Part shown: positions 33,507 through 41,589 of the stretch, piece by piece
Layout: each line of letters begins with the position of its first letter
Position numbering within the stretch: the stretch's first letter is position 1
DNA from: Prosthecobacter debontii
Lineage (GTDB): Bacteria > Verrucomicrobiota > Verrucomicrobiia > Chthoniobacterales > Chthoniobacteraceae
Direction: 5' to 3'
DNA length: 44,255 nucleotides
Assembly: GCA_945905735.1 (NCBI GenBank)
Contig: CAMDQC010000026.1
Coordinates: 1-44,255 of the forward strand
Position numbers and translations under genes: made by a program
Notes under the pieces: model-generated
The model's input: the letters and a program-made list of their open reading frames with translations, nothing else
What the model was told of the DNA's origin: nothing
The model's database searches: none

Positions 33507-33632
33507 CTATTCTGGAGGGACGGCGACCTTCTCTTGCCCTGGCTCGAACATCAAGTTGTTGTCGCCGCCACCATCGGTACAACGATCGGCGGCCATCGCC
33601 GCGAGGCCGCCAGATGCATCGAGGTCCACCAT
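33507..33632 (-). CDS. possible 41-aa peptide between operon genes
   Basis: Between the barrel-like gene (stop at 33639) and the propeller-like gene (start 33488) the minus strand holds an ATG-initiated frame: MVDLDASGGLAAMAADRCTDGG, then GDNNLMFEPGQEKVAVPPE and TAG. It is in the same frame as the upstream gene, separated from its TAG by two codons. So it could be a small gene or the C-terminus of a rare stop-codon readthrough product. Codon use resembles the neighbours, which argues against random sequence, but 41 codons prove little. Confidence 0.35.
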   Translation of the reverse strand: MVDLDASGGLAAMAADRCTDGGGDNNLMFEPGQEKVAVPPE

Positions 33633-33638
33633 CGAGCC

Positions 33639-34838
33639 CTATTTTGGAAGGACCGCATCTCTAGCCGCGTCGGACTCTGCGAGTAACACGAGAAACGCCT
33701 CCGCAGCGTGCCAGGTATGGGGCGGGGAGATTTTCTTCTCGGCGAAAATCGGGGCGATGATTCTCAGTCCGCCGTAGTTCGCCTCGCTGGCGTTCTTCTC
33801 CCACGTCAGCGGGTAGTCGCGATTGCTGAGCGGACTCTTTTTCGTGCCGTGAAAATGGTCGCACGCCCAGCCGAGATACGGATACGGGCCGCGGTCGTTG
33901 CTGTCTTTTCCGGCAACGTGCTGGTCCTTGTAGTCCATCCAGAACAGCGCGCCGTAGCTGTCCGCGACTTTCGGAATGATGTAAGGGTCGGGCAGACCGA
34001 GCGAGCGCAGGCCGTATTTCAGCCACTTGGTTTGATACACGGGATGGTCGGCGAAGTCGGAGCGGCCGAGGATGTATTTTCCCGTGGCATCGGTCTTCTC
34101 AAATCGCGGAACTTCCGCGAGCACCTTCGCGACGAGCGGATGATTTTTGTCGCCCACGAGCGAGACGAGGAAGAGCGCCTGCCCGAGGTTGTCCGCCTCG
34201 GTCTCGCCTTTGTTGTTTTTGTCGAATGGCTCGCGCAGGCCGAGAATCCATGGCTTGAGCAAGTCGAGGTTACCAGTCTCCCTGAGCGCCAGCGCCACCA
34301 TCGCGCTGTCGCGATACCACGGCTTTTCATAGACGAAGAAATTCGGCACCGGCCCGGCCTCGACGATGTTCACGAGCAATTCCTGATGCAGCACGCGCAG
34401 CACGCGCGGGAACTTTTTCCCGGCAAAGTCCATAAGCTTCACCGGCGACTTCGTTCCCTCGACTGCTGTGCGCTTTCCATCCTGCTCCAGCCACACCGCC
34501 TCGGAATCCTCGCGCAGCGTAATAACCGCGCCATCCTCCGTCTCCAGCGTGACCGCGTAGTCCGGCGGCACGATGATTTCCTTCCGCACCTTCCACCGCA
34601 GCAATTCGCTCCCAGATTTCGCGTCGAAAAGAATGCCGTCGCGATAAAGCAGCTTCGCCCGCGCGCCCATGCCGAAGAGAAAGAACTTCACGTCCGGCAC
34701 ATCGTAGCTCCCGCCATGCGCCGTGCGGCAAGCGGCCAGCTCGGCACGGTACCTCACGAGCGTTTCCTCGGGTGAATCCGCAGCGATGAGCGGATGAGCC
34801 AAGCAGAGGGACAGGACGATGGTGAGGATGGATTTCAT
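33639..34838 (-). CDS. exported alpha/alpha-barrel-like protein (six-hairpin type)
   Basis: 399-aa secreted protein. ATG 34838 opens a Sec signal (MKSILTIVLSLCLAHPLIAA). A short N-terminal beta region (about 35-130) precedes a long helical domain with blocks FVYEKPWYRDSAMVALALRETGNLDLLKPWILGLRE, TEADNLGQALFLVSLVG, PKVADSYGALFWMDYKD, YPYLGWACDHFHG, WEKNASEANYGGLRII and SPPHTWHAAEAFLVLLAE. The 'WYRDSAM', 'SEANYGG' and 'HTWHAAE' phrases are like six-hairpin glycosidases and related catalytic barrels. I infer an (alpha/alpha) toroid, perhaps glycan-active, without a named family. It is 24 nt downstream of the next gene up the operon. Confidence 0.75.
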   Translation of the reverse strand: MKSILTIVLSLCLAHPLIAADSPEETLVRYRAELAACRTAHGGSYDVPDVKFFLFGMGARAKLLYRDGILFDAKSGSELLRWKVRKEIIVPPDYAVTLETEDGAVITLREDSEAVWLEQDGKRTAVEGTKSPVKLMDFAGKKFPRVLRVLHQELLVNIVEAGPVPNFFVYEKPWYRDSAMVALALRETGNLDLLKPWILGLREPFDKNNKGETEADNLGQALFLVSLVGDKNHPLVAKVLAEVPRFEKTDATGKYILGRSDFADHPVYQTKWLKYGLRSLGLPDPYIIPKVADSYGALFWMDYKDQHVAGKDSNDRGPYPYLGWACDHFHGTKKSPLSNRDYPLTWEKNASEANYGGLRIIAPIFAEKKISPPHTWHAAEAFLVLLAESDAARDAVLPK

Positions 34839-34862
34839 GGCGCTTGAGTTCGCACGTCGCAA

Positions 34863-35966
34863 TCACCGTTCGCTCATTCTCTGGATGCGCTCCTCGGGCG
34901 GGAGCTTGACGTTTGGCCAGTTCGGCGGGCGTAGGCGGATGATGGCGCCGGGGCGGTAGCCTTCGAGCAGTTCGCGGAATTTGAGGCGCAGTTGCAGGCC
35001 GCTGCTGCCGGGCGGGGGCGCGGGAAGGTCTTTCAGTTCGACGAGGTCGCCGTCCTTTTTGTCGTGGTGATGCCACCAGGTGCGCAGCGTCGGTTCGGCG
35101 GCGGCGGCGGCGAAGTGCTTTGCTTTTCGCACGTCGTCGTAGAGGGCGGCGTCTTTGCCGCCGAAGAGTGTGAGCGTGACGATGCCGCTGCCGCCGGGTT
35201 CGTGCGCGACGTGGTCCACCCAGCCGGGAAGCCACCGGTGCTGCTCGTGGCGGATGTGCTGGCGGCGCTGGCGCTCGGTGGCGAGCGCGCGGGCTTCGTC
35301 GTCGAGCCACACGTCGGCGATGTGCATCTGGCCGTTCTGCCAGTCGGGTGCCCATGTGAAATTGCACTGCACCGTCTGCTCCGGCGCGAGGTCTTCGAGT
35401 TCGGCGGCGGCGCGGCCTTTCCACACACGCGTCGAGCGGTCGAGGGTGAAGACGGTGTCTTTTGCGGACGCCGGGTCTTTGGCGGTGAGGCGGCTTTTGG
35501 CGATGTCCACGGACTGGATTTTCCACGCGCGTTTTTGGCGCTGTTGAAAAGTGAAGTCGTCTTCGAGCAGCAGCGCGTGCGTTTGCTGCGCGCGGCTTTT
35601 CGCGGGTTTCGGGATGCTCGTGTCGCCGTCGGGCGGCAGCAAAAACTGACCGTGCAGGTGCGTGCCGATGGGGATGTCGCGCAGTTCCGCAGGTGAACCG
35701 TGAAACCAAATCGCGCCGAAGGGCAACATGGCAAACTGATGTGACGGTGCGCTGTGGTAGGTGTCCTCGGAACCGTCGCCATCGAGCCGTAGCGCGCCGC
35801 GACGGTTGATGTGGTCAACGGAGACGAGTTCGCCGGCAAGCCGCTTCCCCGCATCCGCCGGAGGAAATTGTCCCGGCTTGGGAACGTGGTTTTCATCGGC
35901 GGCATGAAGGCGCGAAGCCGAAACGAAAACGGCAAAAGCCAGGCCGCAGAAATGCGCCACGCTCAC
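34863..35966 (-). CDS. exported protein of unknown function (OB-like beta repeats)
   Basis: 367-aa secreted protein starting with GTG at 35966, which overlaps the stop of the DUF1552 gene (GTGA). Signal peptide [23 protein letters not shown]. The mature part contains beta-rich units of OB-fold style: [40 protein letters not shown], and later [24 protein letters not shown] His-rich helical bridge ([18 protein letters not shown]) and [11 protein letters not shown] suggest metal binding, which is a guess. I recall similar proteins beside DUF1552 genes in Verrucomicrobia, which fits the coupling here, but I cannot verify that. Confidence 0.75.
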   Translation of the reverse strand: MSVAHFCGLAFAVFVSASRLHAADENHVPKPGQFPPADAGKRLAGELVSVDHINRRGALRLDGDGSEDTYHSAPSHQFAMLPFGAIWFHGSPAELRDIPIGTHLHGQFLLPPDGDTSIPKPAKSRAQQTHALLLEDDFTFQQRQKRAWKIQSVDIAKSRLTAKDPASAKDTVFTLDRSTRVWKGRAAAELEDLAPEQTVQCNFTWAPDWQNGQMHIADVWLDDEARALATERQRRQHIRHEQHRWLPGWVDHVAHEPGGSGIVTLTLFGGKDAALYDDVRKAKHFAAAAAEPTLRTWWHHHDKKDGDLVELKDLPAPPPGSSGLQLRLKFRELLEGYRPGAIIRLRPPNWPNVKLPPEERIQRMSER

Positions 35967-37309
35967 GCCCCCACCTCCGTCATCACCCCGAGCGAGTCGC
36001 CGAATTTCTCCGTCTTCACATCCATCTTCTGCGCCATCGTGAGCAGCAGATTGCTGAGGCGGGCTTTCTCATTCACCGGCTTGTGGTGGATGCCGGAGTG
36101 CTTGTCGTAGCCTTGAAAATCCTTGGTGGCGTTGAAGTCCACATGCGTGCCGTGTTTCAGCCCCAGCTTGCCGCCGCCGGTGAGGATGAGCGGGAGGCTG
36201 GCGTTGCCGTGGCTGTGACCGTAGGCCATGCCGCTGCCGTAGAGTGACATCGTCGTATCGAGCAGCGTGCCGTCGCCGTCGGGCGTGGCGCGCAGGCGGT
36301 CGAGGAAGTAGGCGAACTGCGCGATATTGAACGCGTCGCTCTCCGCGAGTTCGCGCATCCGGTCCACATGGCCGTTGTGGTGCGAGAGCGAGTGGCGGTC
36401 CTGCCGAATGCCTATTTCGGGAATGGCGGGGCCTTGGCCCTCATTGCCCGTGACGAACGTGGCCACTCGCGTCATGTCCGTCTGGAGCGCGAGCACGATG
36501 ATGTCATACGTCGTGCGCAGATAGTCGCCGAGCATCTGGAGGGAAATGTCGCGGTTGAGTTTCGCTGCGACGGCTGGCTCGATTTTCGGGCGCGGCGTGT
36601 CGAGCCACTGGTCGGCGCGTTCGGTGCGGACTTCGACTTCGCGCACGGCGGTGAGGTATTGCTGCAGCCGCCCGCGGTCTTCGTTGCCGAGCTGGCTATC
36701 GAGTGCGCGGGCTTCATCCAGCAGCGCATCGAGGATGCTGCCGCGCCGGTGCAGCTTGCGCCGCTGCGAGGCCATGCCGCCTTTCGGATCTTCAAAGAGT
36801 TCGCGAAACGCGACGCCGGGATTCGACTGCGCGGGGAGTTGGATGCCGTCCGCACTCCACGCCAGCGAGCCGCCTTGATTGCTGAGTTCGAGCGAGGAAA
36901 AGCGAGTCAGCGGAGCCGTGACCTGCGCCATGAGCTGGTCCACGGAAATGGTGTTCCGGTCCGACTGGCCGAGCCGCCCGCCGGTGAGCCAGATTTTCTG
37001 GCAGTTGTGATGGTGGCCGAGTCCGTGCGGATGATGCAGCCCGCTGATAGGCGTGATGACATCGCGATGTTTCTCCAGCGAAGCCAGCGGCTGCGAAAGC
37101 TGGTAGCCAGCGCCCGCCTCCTTGATTTGATACGCCGCCGTGTTCACGCCATTCGGCAGGTAAATGAAAACGCTGCGCCGCGGCTGGGCGGCTTTGGTCG
37201 CCGCGCGCAGCGGCCTCATGCAATCGAGCATCGGCAGCGCGAGCGAGATGCCGGCGGCGCGGAGAAAGTGGCGGCGGCTGAGGAGCCAGTTTTGTCCTTG
37301 GATGTTCAT
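35963..37309 (-). CDS. DUF1552 domain exported protein (second copy)
   Basis: 448-aa protein of the DUF1552 family, abundant in Planctomycetes and Verrucomicrobia. Tat-type signal [19 protein letters not shown]. The family core is visible: [67 protein letters not shown]. The last resembles the 'YGS.M..gn.H...n.P.lLaGgg' block of the related DUF1501 family, which belongs to the alkaline-phosphatase-like fold. Biochemical role is unknown; its constant partner is a DUF1592 cytochrome, here 15 nt upstream. Tat export suggests folding or cofactor insertion in the cytoplasm. It is paired downstream with the OB-like protein by a 4-nt overlap. Confidence 0.92.
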   Translation of the reverse strand: MNIQGQNWLLSRRHFLRAAGISLALPMLDCMRPLRAATKAAQPRRSVFIYLPNGVNTAAYQIKEAGAGYQLSQPLASLEKHRDVITPISGLHHPHGLGHHHNCQKIWLTGGRLGQSDRNTISVDQLMAQVTAPLTRFSSLELSNQGGSLAWSADGIQLPAQSNPGVAFRELFEDPKGGMASQRRKLHRRGSILDALLDEARALDSQLGNEDRGRLQQYLTAVREVEVRTERADQWLDTPRPKIEPAVAAKLNRDISLQMLGDYLRTTYDIIVLALQTDMTRVATFVTGNEGQGPAIPEIGIRQDRHSLSHHNGHVDRMRELAESDAFNIAQFAYFLDRLRATPDGDGTLLDTTMSLYGSGMAYGHSHGNASLPLILTGGGKLGLKHGTHVDFNATKDFQGYDKHSGIHHKPVNEKARLSNLLLTMAQKMDVKTEKFGDSLGVMTEVGA

Positions 37310-37324
37310 AGTGGTTTGGAAAGT

Positions 37325-39736
37325 TCAGCGTTTTTGAAAAAGTGGCGACATCACGAGTTGCTCGATGACATCGCGCAGACGGTGGCCGCCGGGTTTGGTC
37401 GCTGCGGCGATGACTGTGAGTTGCGCCCGGTCATCCAGCGTCATCACGCGGCGCAGCGCGAAGGTCGCGAGCTGCTCGACGAAGGCTTCGGCGAAACGGT
37501 CCACGTCCTGCGCCATGATTTTCTTGAACTCATCTGGCCCGTTGTAGGCCCGTCCGTCGGGCATCGTGCCGCTCGCGTTCACCGGCGGATTGCCGCCCTT
37601 GCCCGTGGCCACGCGCTCCTCGGTGCGCCACTGGCCGACGGCGTCGTAGTGCTCGAACGCAAAACCGAGCGGGTCAATTTTCCGATGGCACGAGGCGCAG
37701 GTCGCGTGCGTCGCGTGCGCTTCGAGCTGCATCCGCACCGTGGCCTTCGGCTTGTCGGAAGGCGTCGGCTCCAGCGGCTCCACATTGGGCGGCGGCGGCG
37801 GTGGCGTTTTGCCAAAGATGGCCTCGCTCACCCACACGCCGCGATGCACGGGCCGGTGCCGCGTGCCGTCGGAGGTGAGCATCAGCACCGAGGCGTGTGT
37901 GAGCAGCCCGCCGCGATGGTCTTCCGGTCGCAACGCCACACGCTGAAACCCCGAGGCCCCCAGCGGCGGCAGCTTGTAAAACGCCGCGAGCCGCGGATTC
38001 ACCATCGTCCAGTCGGAGAACAGAAACCCCCGCAGCGGCAGATTCTTCGCGAACATCTCGGTGAAAAATCCCGTCGTTTCCAGCACCATGCTTTTCTCCA
38101 GCCACAGGTCGTAGTCGGGATAAAGTTTCGGGTCCGGCGGGAACATGCCGACCTTGTGCAGTTGCAGCCACTGGCGCGGAAACGCCTCGGTGAAGCGCGC
38201 GATTTTCGCATCGCCCAACATCCGCCGCACGTGCTCGCGCAATACCTCCGGCTGCCGCAGCGTGCCCGCCTGCGCGGCGGAAAACAGCGCCTCATCCGGC
38301 ATCGAACCCCACAGAAAATACGAAAGCCGCGACGCCAGTTCCCAATCATTCAGCACATCGCGCCGCTCCGTCGGCGAGCCTTCCACGAGGTAGTAGAAAT
38401 TCTTCGACGTGATCACGCCCACCATCGCCGCGCGATAAGCCGTCGCGAACTTCTCGCCCGCCGCCAGCTCGCGCTCCACGACTGCCACATAACGCTCCAC
38501 TTCCGCATCCGACGCAGGCCGACGCCACGCCAGTCCGGCGAACTTTTTCAAACACGCCCGTGCCTCCGCGAGGTCGTCCTTCACCGGCACCAGCCCCTCG
38601 CGCTTTTTCAAATCCGCCTCGCTCGTCAGGGGCCCCTCCCACTCGACGGAATGGACAATCAGCGCCGGATAAATCGCCTGCCCTTCGTCATCGAAAAGTT
38701 TGTAGCCCGTCGGATTCAGCCGCCGCGTTTCCCGCGAGTGCGTGAAGACGCTGCCGCCGCCATTCAGCACATTGAGCGTGTGATTGCCCTCCTTGTTGAA
38801 CGCGCCCGACAGCTCGTTCACGAAGTCGAGTTCCGCCGGCATTTCGAGGAACGTCTCGAACTCGACGACCACCGGCTTGTCCTCCGGCGCGATGATGTCC
38901 TCGTCGCAAACCGACCGCTTCAGCTTCGTGTGCCAGACCGACAAATGCGGTGTCCGCCCATCCAGCCCCGGCAGCCCGCTCAGCCGGACCCGCGCGCGAT
39001 ACATCCCCGACTCCCGCAATTGCCCCGACCAGTAGCCGCGAAACGCGGCCAGCGACCCGCCCGGCCAAATCACCGCCCGCACTTTGTCCGCGATGCCCAG
39101 TTCCTCGAACCGCTTTCGCTCGCTGCGATGCCGCATCTCGACCGCATCCACGCCAACTTTCGCCGCCACCACCGGCTTCGCGGGAAACGCCCGCTCCAGC
39201 ACGGTCTCCGCCGCTTTGAAATACCGGTCCACATGCGACGGCGAGAGCGACAGCATCGCGCCGATGCGCTCGAAACCATGCCAGCGCGGGTCCTCGTTGA
39301 ACGCCCCCGGCAAATTCACATCGAACGTCACCCCGAGCAGGTCTTGGACAGTCGCCGCATACTCATCGCGGCTCAGGCGATAATGCGCCACCGGCCCGCG
39401 CTTCGCCATGCGCGCCGCCTCGCCGTCCTTCAGCCGCGCCGTGAGCCAGTCCACCACGCGGCCCAATTCCTCTGCCGATGGCTGCTTCTCATCCTCCGGC
39501 GGCATCTCCCCCGAGTTCATGCGAAACACCACCTCCGCCCACCGCTCCGCCGTCTGCAATTCCCCAAACTCCCGCACGAGCGAATCGAGCCGGAAGTCCC
39601 CCTTCTGCTTCTTCTCGCCGTGACAGCGCACGCAGTGGTCCGCGAAAAATTTCTCCACCGCCGGCTCCGCAAACACGCGGCCAGCAGCGGCGCAAAGCAG
39701 CAACAAAAATAGGAATCGAGCCATGCGGTTCTTCAT
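37325..39736 (-). CDS. DUF1592-type multi-domain c-type cytochrome (second copy)
   Basis: 803-aa secreted di-heme protein. Sec signal MKNRMARFLFLLLLCAAAGRVFA (a later ATG at 39724 is an alternative). The N-terminal planctomycete-type cytochrome domain holds CVRCH and the distal Met (MNSGEMPPEDE). Then, in order, come a DUF1587 motif (YRLSRDEYAATVQDLLG), a ~200-residue beta-rich insert of carbohydrate-binding type, DUF1595 (ACLKKFAGLAWRRPASDAEVERYV), DUF1592 (ELASRLSYFLWGSMPDEAL), DUF1588 (HRGGLLTHASVLMLTSDGTRHRPVHRGVWV), a second heme site CASCH and C-terminal DUF1585. This is the family's full order, so nothing is missing. The heme-bearing frame is certain. The substrate or electron partner is unknown. 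Confidence 0.94.
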   Translation of the reverse strand: MKNRMARFLFLLLLCAAAGRVFAEPAVEKFFADHCVRCHGEKKQKGDFRLDSLVREFGELQTAERWAEVVFRMNSGEMPPEDEKQPSAEELGRVVDWLTARLKDGEAARMAKRGPVAHYRLSRDEYAATVQDLLGVTFDVNLPGAFNEDPRWHGFERIGAMLSLSPSHVDRYFKAAETVLERAFPAKPVVAAKVGVDAVEMRHRSERKRFEELGIADKVRAVIWPGGSLAAFRGYWSGQLRESGMYRARVRLSGLPGLDGRTPHLSVWHTKLKRSVCDEDIIAPEDKPVVVEFETFLEMPAELDFVNELSGAFNKEGNHTLNVLNGGGSVFTHSRETRRLNPTGYKLFDDEGQAIYPALIVHSVEWEGPLTSEADLKKREGLVPVKDDLAEARACLKKFAGLAWRRPASDAEVERYVAVVERELAAGEKFATAYRAAMVGVITSKNFYYLVEGSPTERRDVLNDWELASRLSYFLWGSMPDEALFSAAQAGTLRQPEVLREHVRRMLGDAKIARFTEAFPRQWLQLHKVGMFPPDPKLYPDYDLWLEKSMVLETTGFFTEMFAKNLPLRGFLFSDWTMVNPRLAAFYKLPPLGASGFQRVALRPEDHRGGLLTHASVLMLTSDGTRHRPVHRGVWVSEAIFGKTPPPPPPNVEPLEPTPSDKPKATVRMQLEAHATHATCASCHRKIDPLGFAFEHYDAVGQWRTEERVATGKGGNPPVNASGTMPDGRAYNGPDEFKKIMAQDVDRFAEAFVEQLATFALRRVMTLDDRAQLTVIAAATKPGGHRLRDVIEQLVMSPLFQKR

Positions 39737-39762
39737 CGGGAAATGGGAAGCGGCATGGACGG

Positions 39763-41019
39763 CTACGCCATCTCCAGCCCGCGCATCGTGCCCTTCGATG
39801 TGGAGAATGTGTCCGCCTCGATCCCGAGGCGCTGGAGCATCGAGAGGTAGAGATTGCTCAGCGGGTAATTGTTTTTCGTGTCGAAAGCGAGGTGCTGGCC
39901 GTGCTTGAAGCCGCCGCCTGCGAGCAGGACGGGCAGGTTGTTGTTGTCGTGCGAGTTCGCGCTGCCCATCGGCGTGCCGTAGAGGACCATCGTGCGGTCG
40001 AGCAGCGTTTCGTTTTCCTCCTTCGTCCCGGCGAGCGCGGTGAGAAAATCGCCCAGCGCGGCGAACTGCGCCTCTTCCTTCGCGCGCAGGTCGGTGATGA
40101 CATCGGGCCGGCCACCGTGGTGCGTGATGCCGTGAATCACCGTCGTGTCGATGAAGAGCGAGATGACGCGCGTGCTGTCCGTCTCCAGCGCGAGCTTCAT
40201 CACGTCGAGCATCAGTCGCGTCTTCGCCACGAACTCGCGAGCGTCGTCGATATCGTCCGGGGCCTTCGCGGCGACGACGGGCTTGGGCTTGTGCTCCCAT
40301 TCCTCCGAGCTGTGCAGGCGGCTCTCCAACTCGCGCACAGAGGTAAGGTATTCGTCCATCCGCGCCTGGTCGCTTTTGGAAAGCGAGCGGTTCAGCCGTT
40401 TCGTCTGGTCGCCGACGAAATCGAGCATCGAGCGCCCCTGCCGCAGCGCCTCGACGTTCGCCGCGACTTCCTCAGGCTTGCCCTGCGCAAAGAGCCGCTG
40501 AAACAATTTCTTTGGGCTGCGCTCGGACGGGATGGGCGCGCCGCTGCGGGTGTAGCTGAGCGTCGAGCCTTCGTTGCTCATCGCGAGCACGAGCGACGGG
40601 TGGCGCGTGCGGTTGCCGATTTGCTCGGCGGCCAACTGGTCGAGCGACACCCAGTTTCTAAATCCGCCGCGCTCCGGGTGCGGCGTGCCCGTGATGAAAC
40701 ATTTCTCCGCCGCGTGACCGCCGGTGACGCCCGGATGACTGACGCCGGAAAAGACGGTCATCGCCTTGCGATGCGCCGCAAGCTTTTCGAGATACGGCGT
40801 CGCCGCGTAATCCGCGCCCGCTTTCTCCGGGAAAAAGAACTGCGGCATGATGCCCATGTTCGTCTCGATGCAAATCATGCGCCTCGGCTTCGCGGCCTCG
40901 GTCGCGGCAGTGGCGAAGCGCGGCAGCATCGCTTCGAGAAAGGGCAGCGCGAGCGTGATGCCAGCGCCGCGCAGGAAAGTGCGGCGATTGAGCGAGGGTG
41001 AAAGAGTGATGGATGTCAT
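39763..41019 (-). CDS. DUF1552 domain exported protein (first copy)
   Basis: 418-aa DUF1552 family protein with a Tat-type signal (LNRRTFLRGAGITLALPFLEAM). Core motifs are PRRMICIETNMGIMPQFFFP, VFSGVSHPGVTGGHAAEKCFITG, and LYGTPMGSANSHDNNNLPVLLAGGGFKHGQHLAF, matching the second copy at 35963-37309 in layout but clearly diverged. The HSHG/NSHDNNN step and the GGHAAEK loop keep conserved His/Asp that could bind metal. It is 21 nt after the HMA-like gene and 26 nt before the second DUF1592 cytochrome. The two DUF1592/DUF1552 pairs are therefore consecutive in one transcription unit. Confidence 0.92.
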   Translation of the reverse strand: MTSITLSPSLNRRTFLRGAGITLALPFLEAMLPRFATAATEAAKPRRMICIETNMGIMPQFFFPEKAGADYAATPYLEKLAAHRKAMTVFSGVSHPGVTGGHAAEKCFITGTPHPERGGFRNWVSLDQLAAEQIGNRTRHPSLVLAMSNEGSTLSYTRSGAPIPSERSPKKLFQRLFAQGKPEEVAANVEALRQGRSMLDFVGDQTKRLNRSLSKSDQARMDEYLTSVRELESRLHSSEEWEHKPKPVVAAKAPDDIDDAREFVAKTRLMLDVMKLALETDSTRVISLFIDTTVIHGITHHGGRPDVITDLRAKEEAQFAALGDFLTALAGTKEENETLLDRTMVLYGTPMGSANSHDNNNLPVLLAGGGFKHGQHLAFDTKNNYPLSNLYLSMLQRLGIEADTFSTSKGTMRGLEMA

Positions 41020-41040
41020 GAGCTTGGTGAGTTGAGTGGA

Positions 41041-41589
41041 TTACTTGGCCGGCGGCGCGGTCTGAGGCGTTTTCATTTCCACCCCGCGTTTTTTCAGCGC
41101 GGCTTCCAGCGCCGCGCGGTTGGTTTTCTCGGCATCCACGAGCGCGACGATGCGCCCGGCCTTGAAATCCACGGTCGCCGCCGCAACGCCCGCGATTTTG
41201 AAAATACTCTCGTAAGCCGCCAGCCCGCACGCCGGGCAATCGCAGCCCGCGGCGGCGATTTCGATGCGAGCGAGTTTGTCCTTCGGCGTCGCATCCAGCG
41301 GGGCGATGCCGATGGTGTGGCGCGTGGCGCCGCGCAGCAGATCGTTGAACCGCTCGATGACCTGCTCCGGCTTCGTCTCCTTGAAAGCCACCTTCACATC
41401 GTAGGCAAACACCGCCTCCGCGTGCTCGAAGTCCACGCTGACCAGGTTCACGCCCGGCAGCTTTTCCATCGCCGCGCGCAAGGCCGCCTCACGCTGCGGA
41501 GAAAAAAGTCCGGTGACGCGGTGCGGCACATTTTCCTCGCCCGCAAAAGCGGCGGCGAGGCTGAGCAGGAGTAGGCAAAGTGCTTTCAT
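41041..41589 (-). CDS. exported protein with two heavy-metal-associated-like domains
   Basis: 182-aa secreted protein. Signal MKALCLLLLSLAAAFAG. Two ferredoxin-like (HMA) folds are suggested. The first (about 20-95) has REAALRAAMEKLPGVNLVSVDFEHAEAVFAYD but lacks cysteines. The second (about 105-172) has ARIEIAAAGCDCPACGLAAYESIFKIAGVAAATVDFKAGRIVALVDAEKTNRAAL, with the CxCxxC metal-binding loop in the expected place after the first strand, like copper chaperones. Its ATG overlaps the stop of the DUF1592 cytochrome (4 nt), and DUF1552 follows at 21 nt. Copper or other soft-metal handling for its partners is inferred; export of an HMA protein is unusual. Confidence 0.83.
   Translation of the reverse strand: MKALCLLLLSLAAAFAGEENVPHRVTGLFSPQREAALRAAMEKLPGVNLVSVDFEHAEAVFAYDVKVAFKETKPEQVIERFNDLLRGATRHTIGIAPLDATPKDKLARIEIAAAGCDCPACGLAAYESIFKIAGVAAATVDFKAGRIVALVDAEKTNRAALEAALKKRGVEMKTPQTAPPAK

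Noticed and set aside
33639..33641. TAG recoding as an amino acid in the barrel-like gene
   Set aside because: The gene ends at a natural barrel C-terminus. There is no recoding element and the following peptide has its own ATG. Kept only as a low-confidence small frame.
36368..39712. Long plus-strand open frame of about 1,100 codons opposite the DUF1552 and DUF1592 genes
   Set aside because: It has Arg/His/Ala-rich, low-complexity composition without motifs and spans two real genes on the other strand. It is an artefact of high GC.
39478..41001. 507-codon plus-strand frame over the DUF1552 gene, and a similar frame at 42603-44111
   Set aside because: They mirror the minus-strand genes, which carry Tat or heme motifs; the plus-strand versions carry none.
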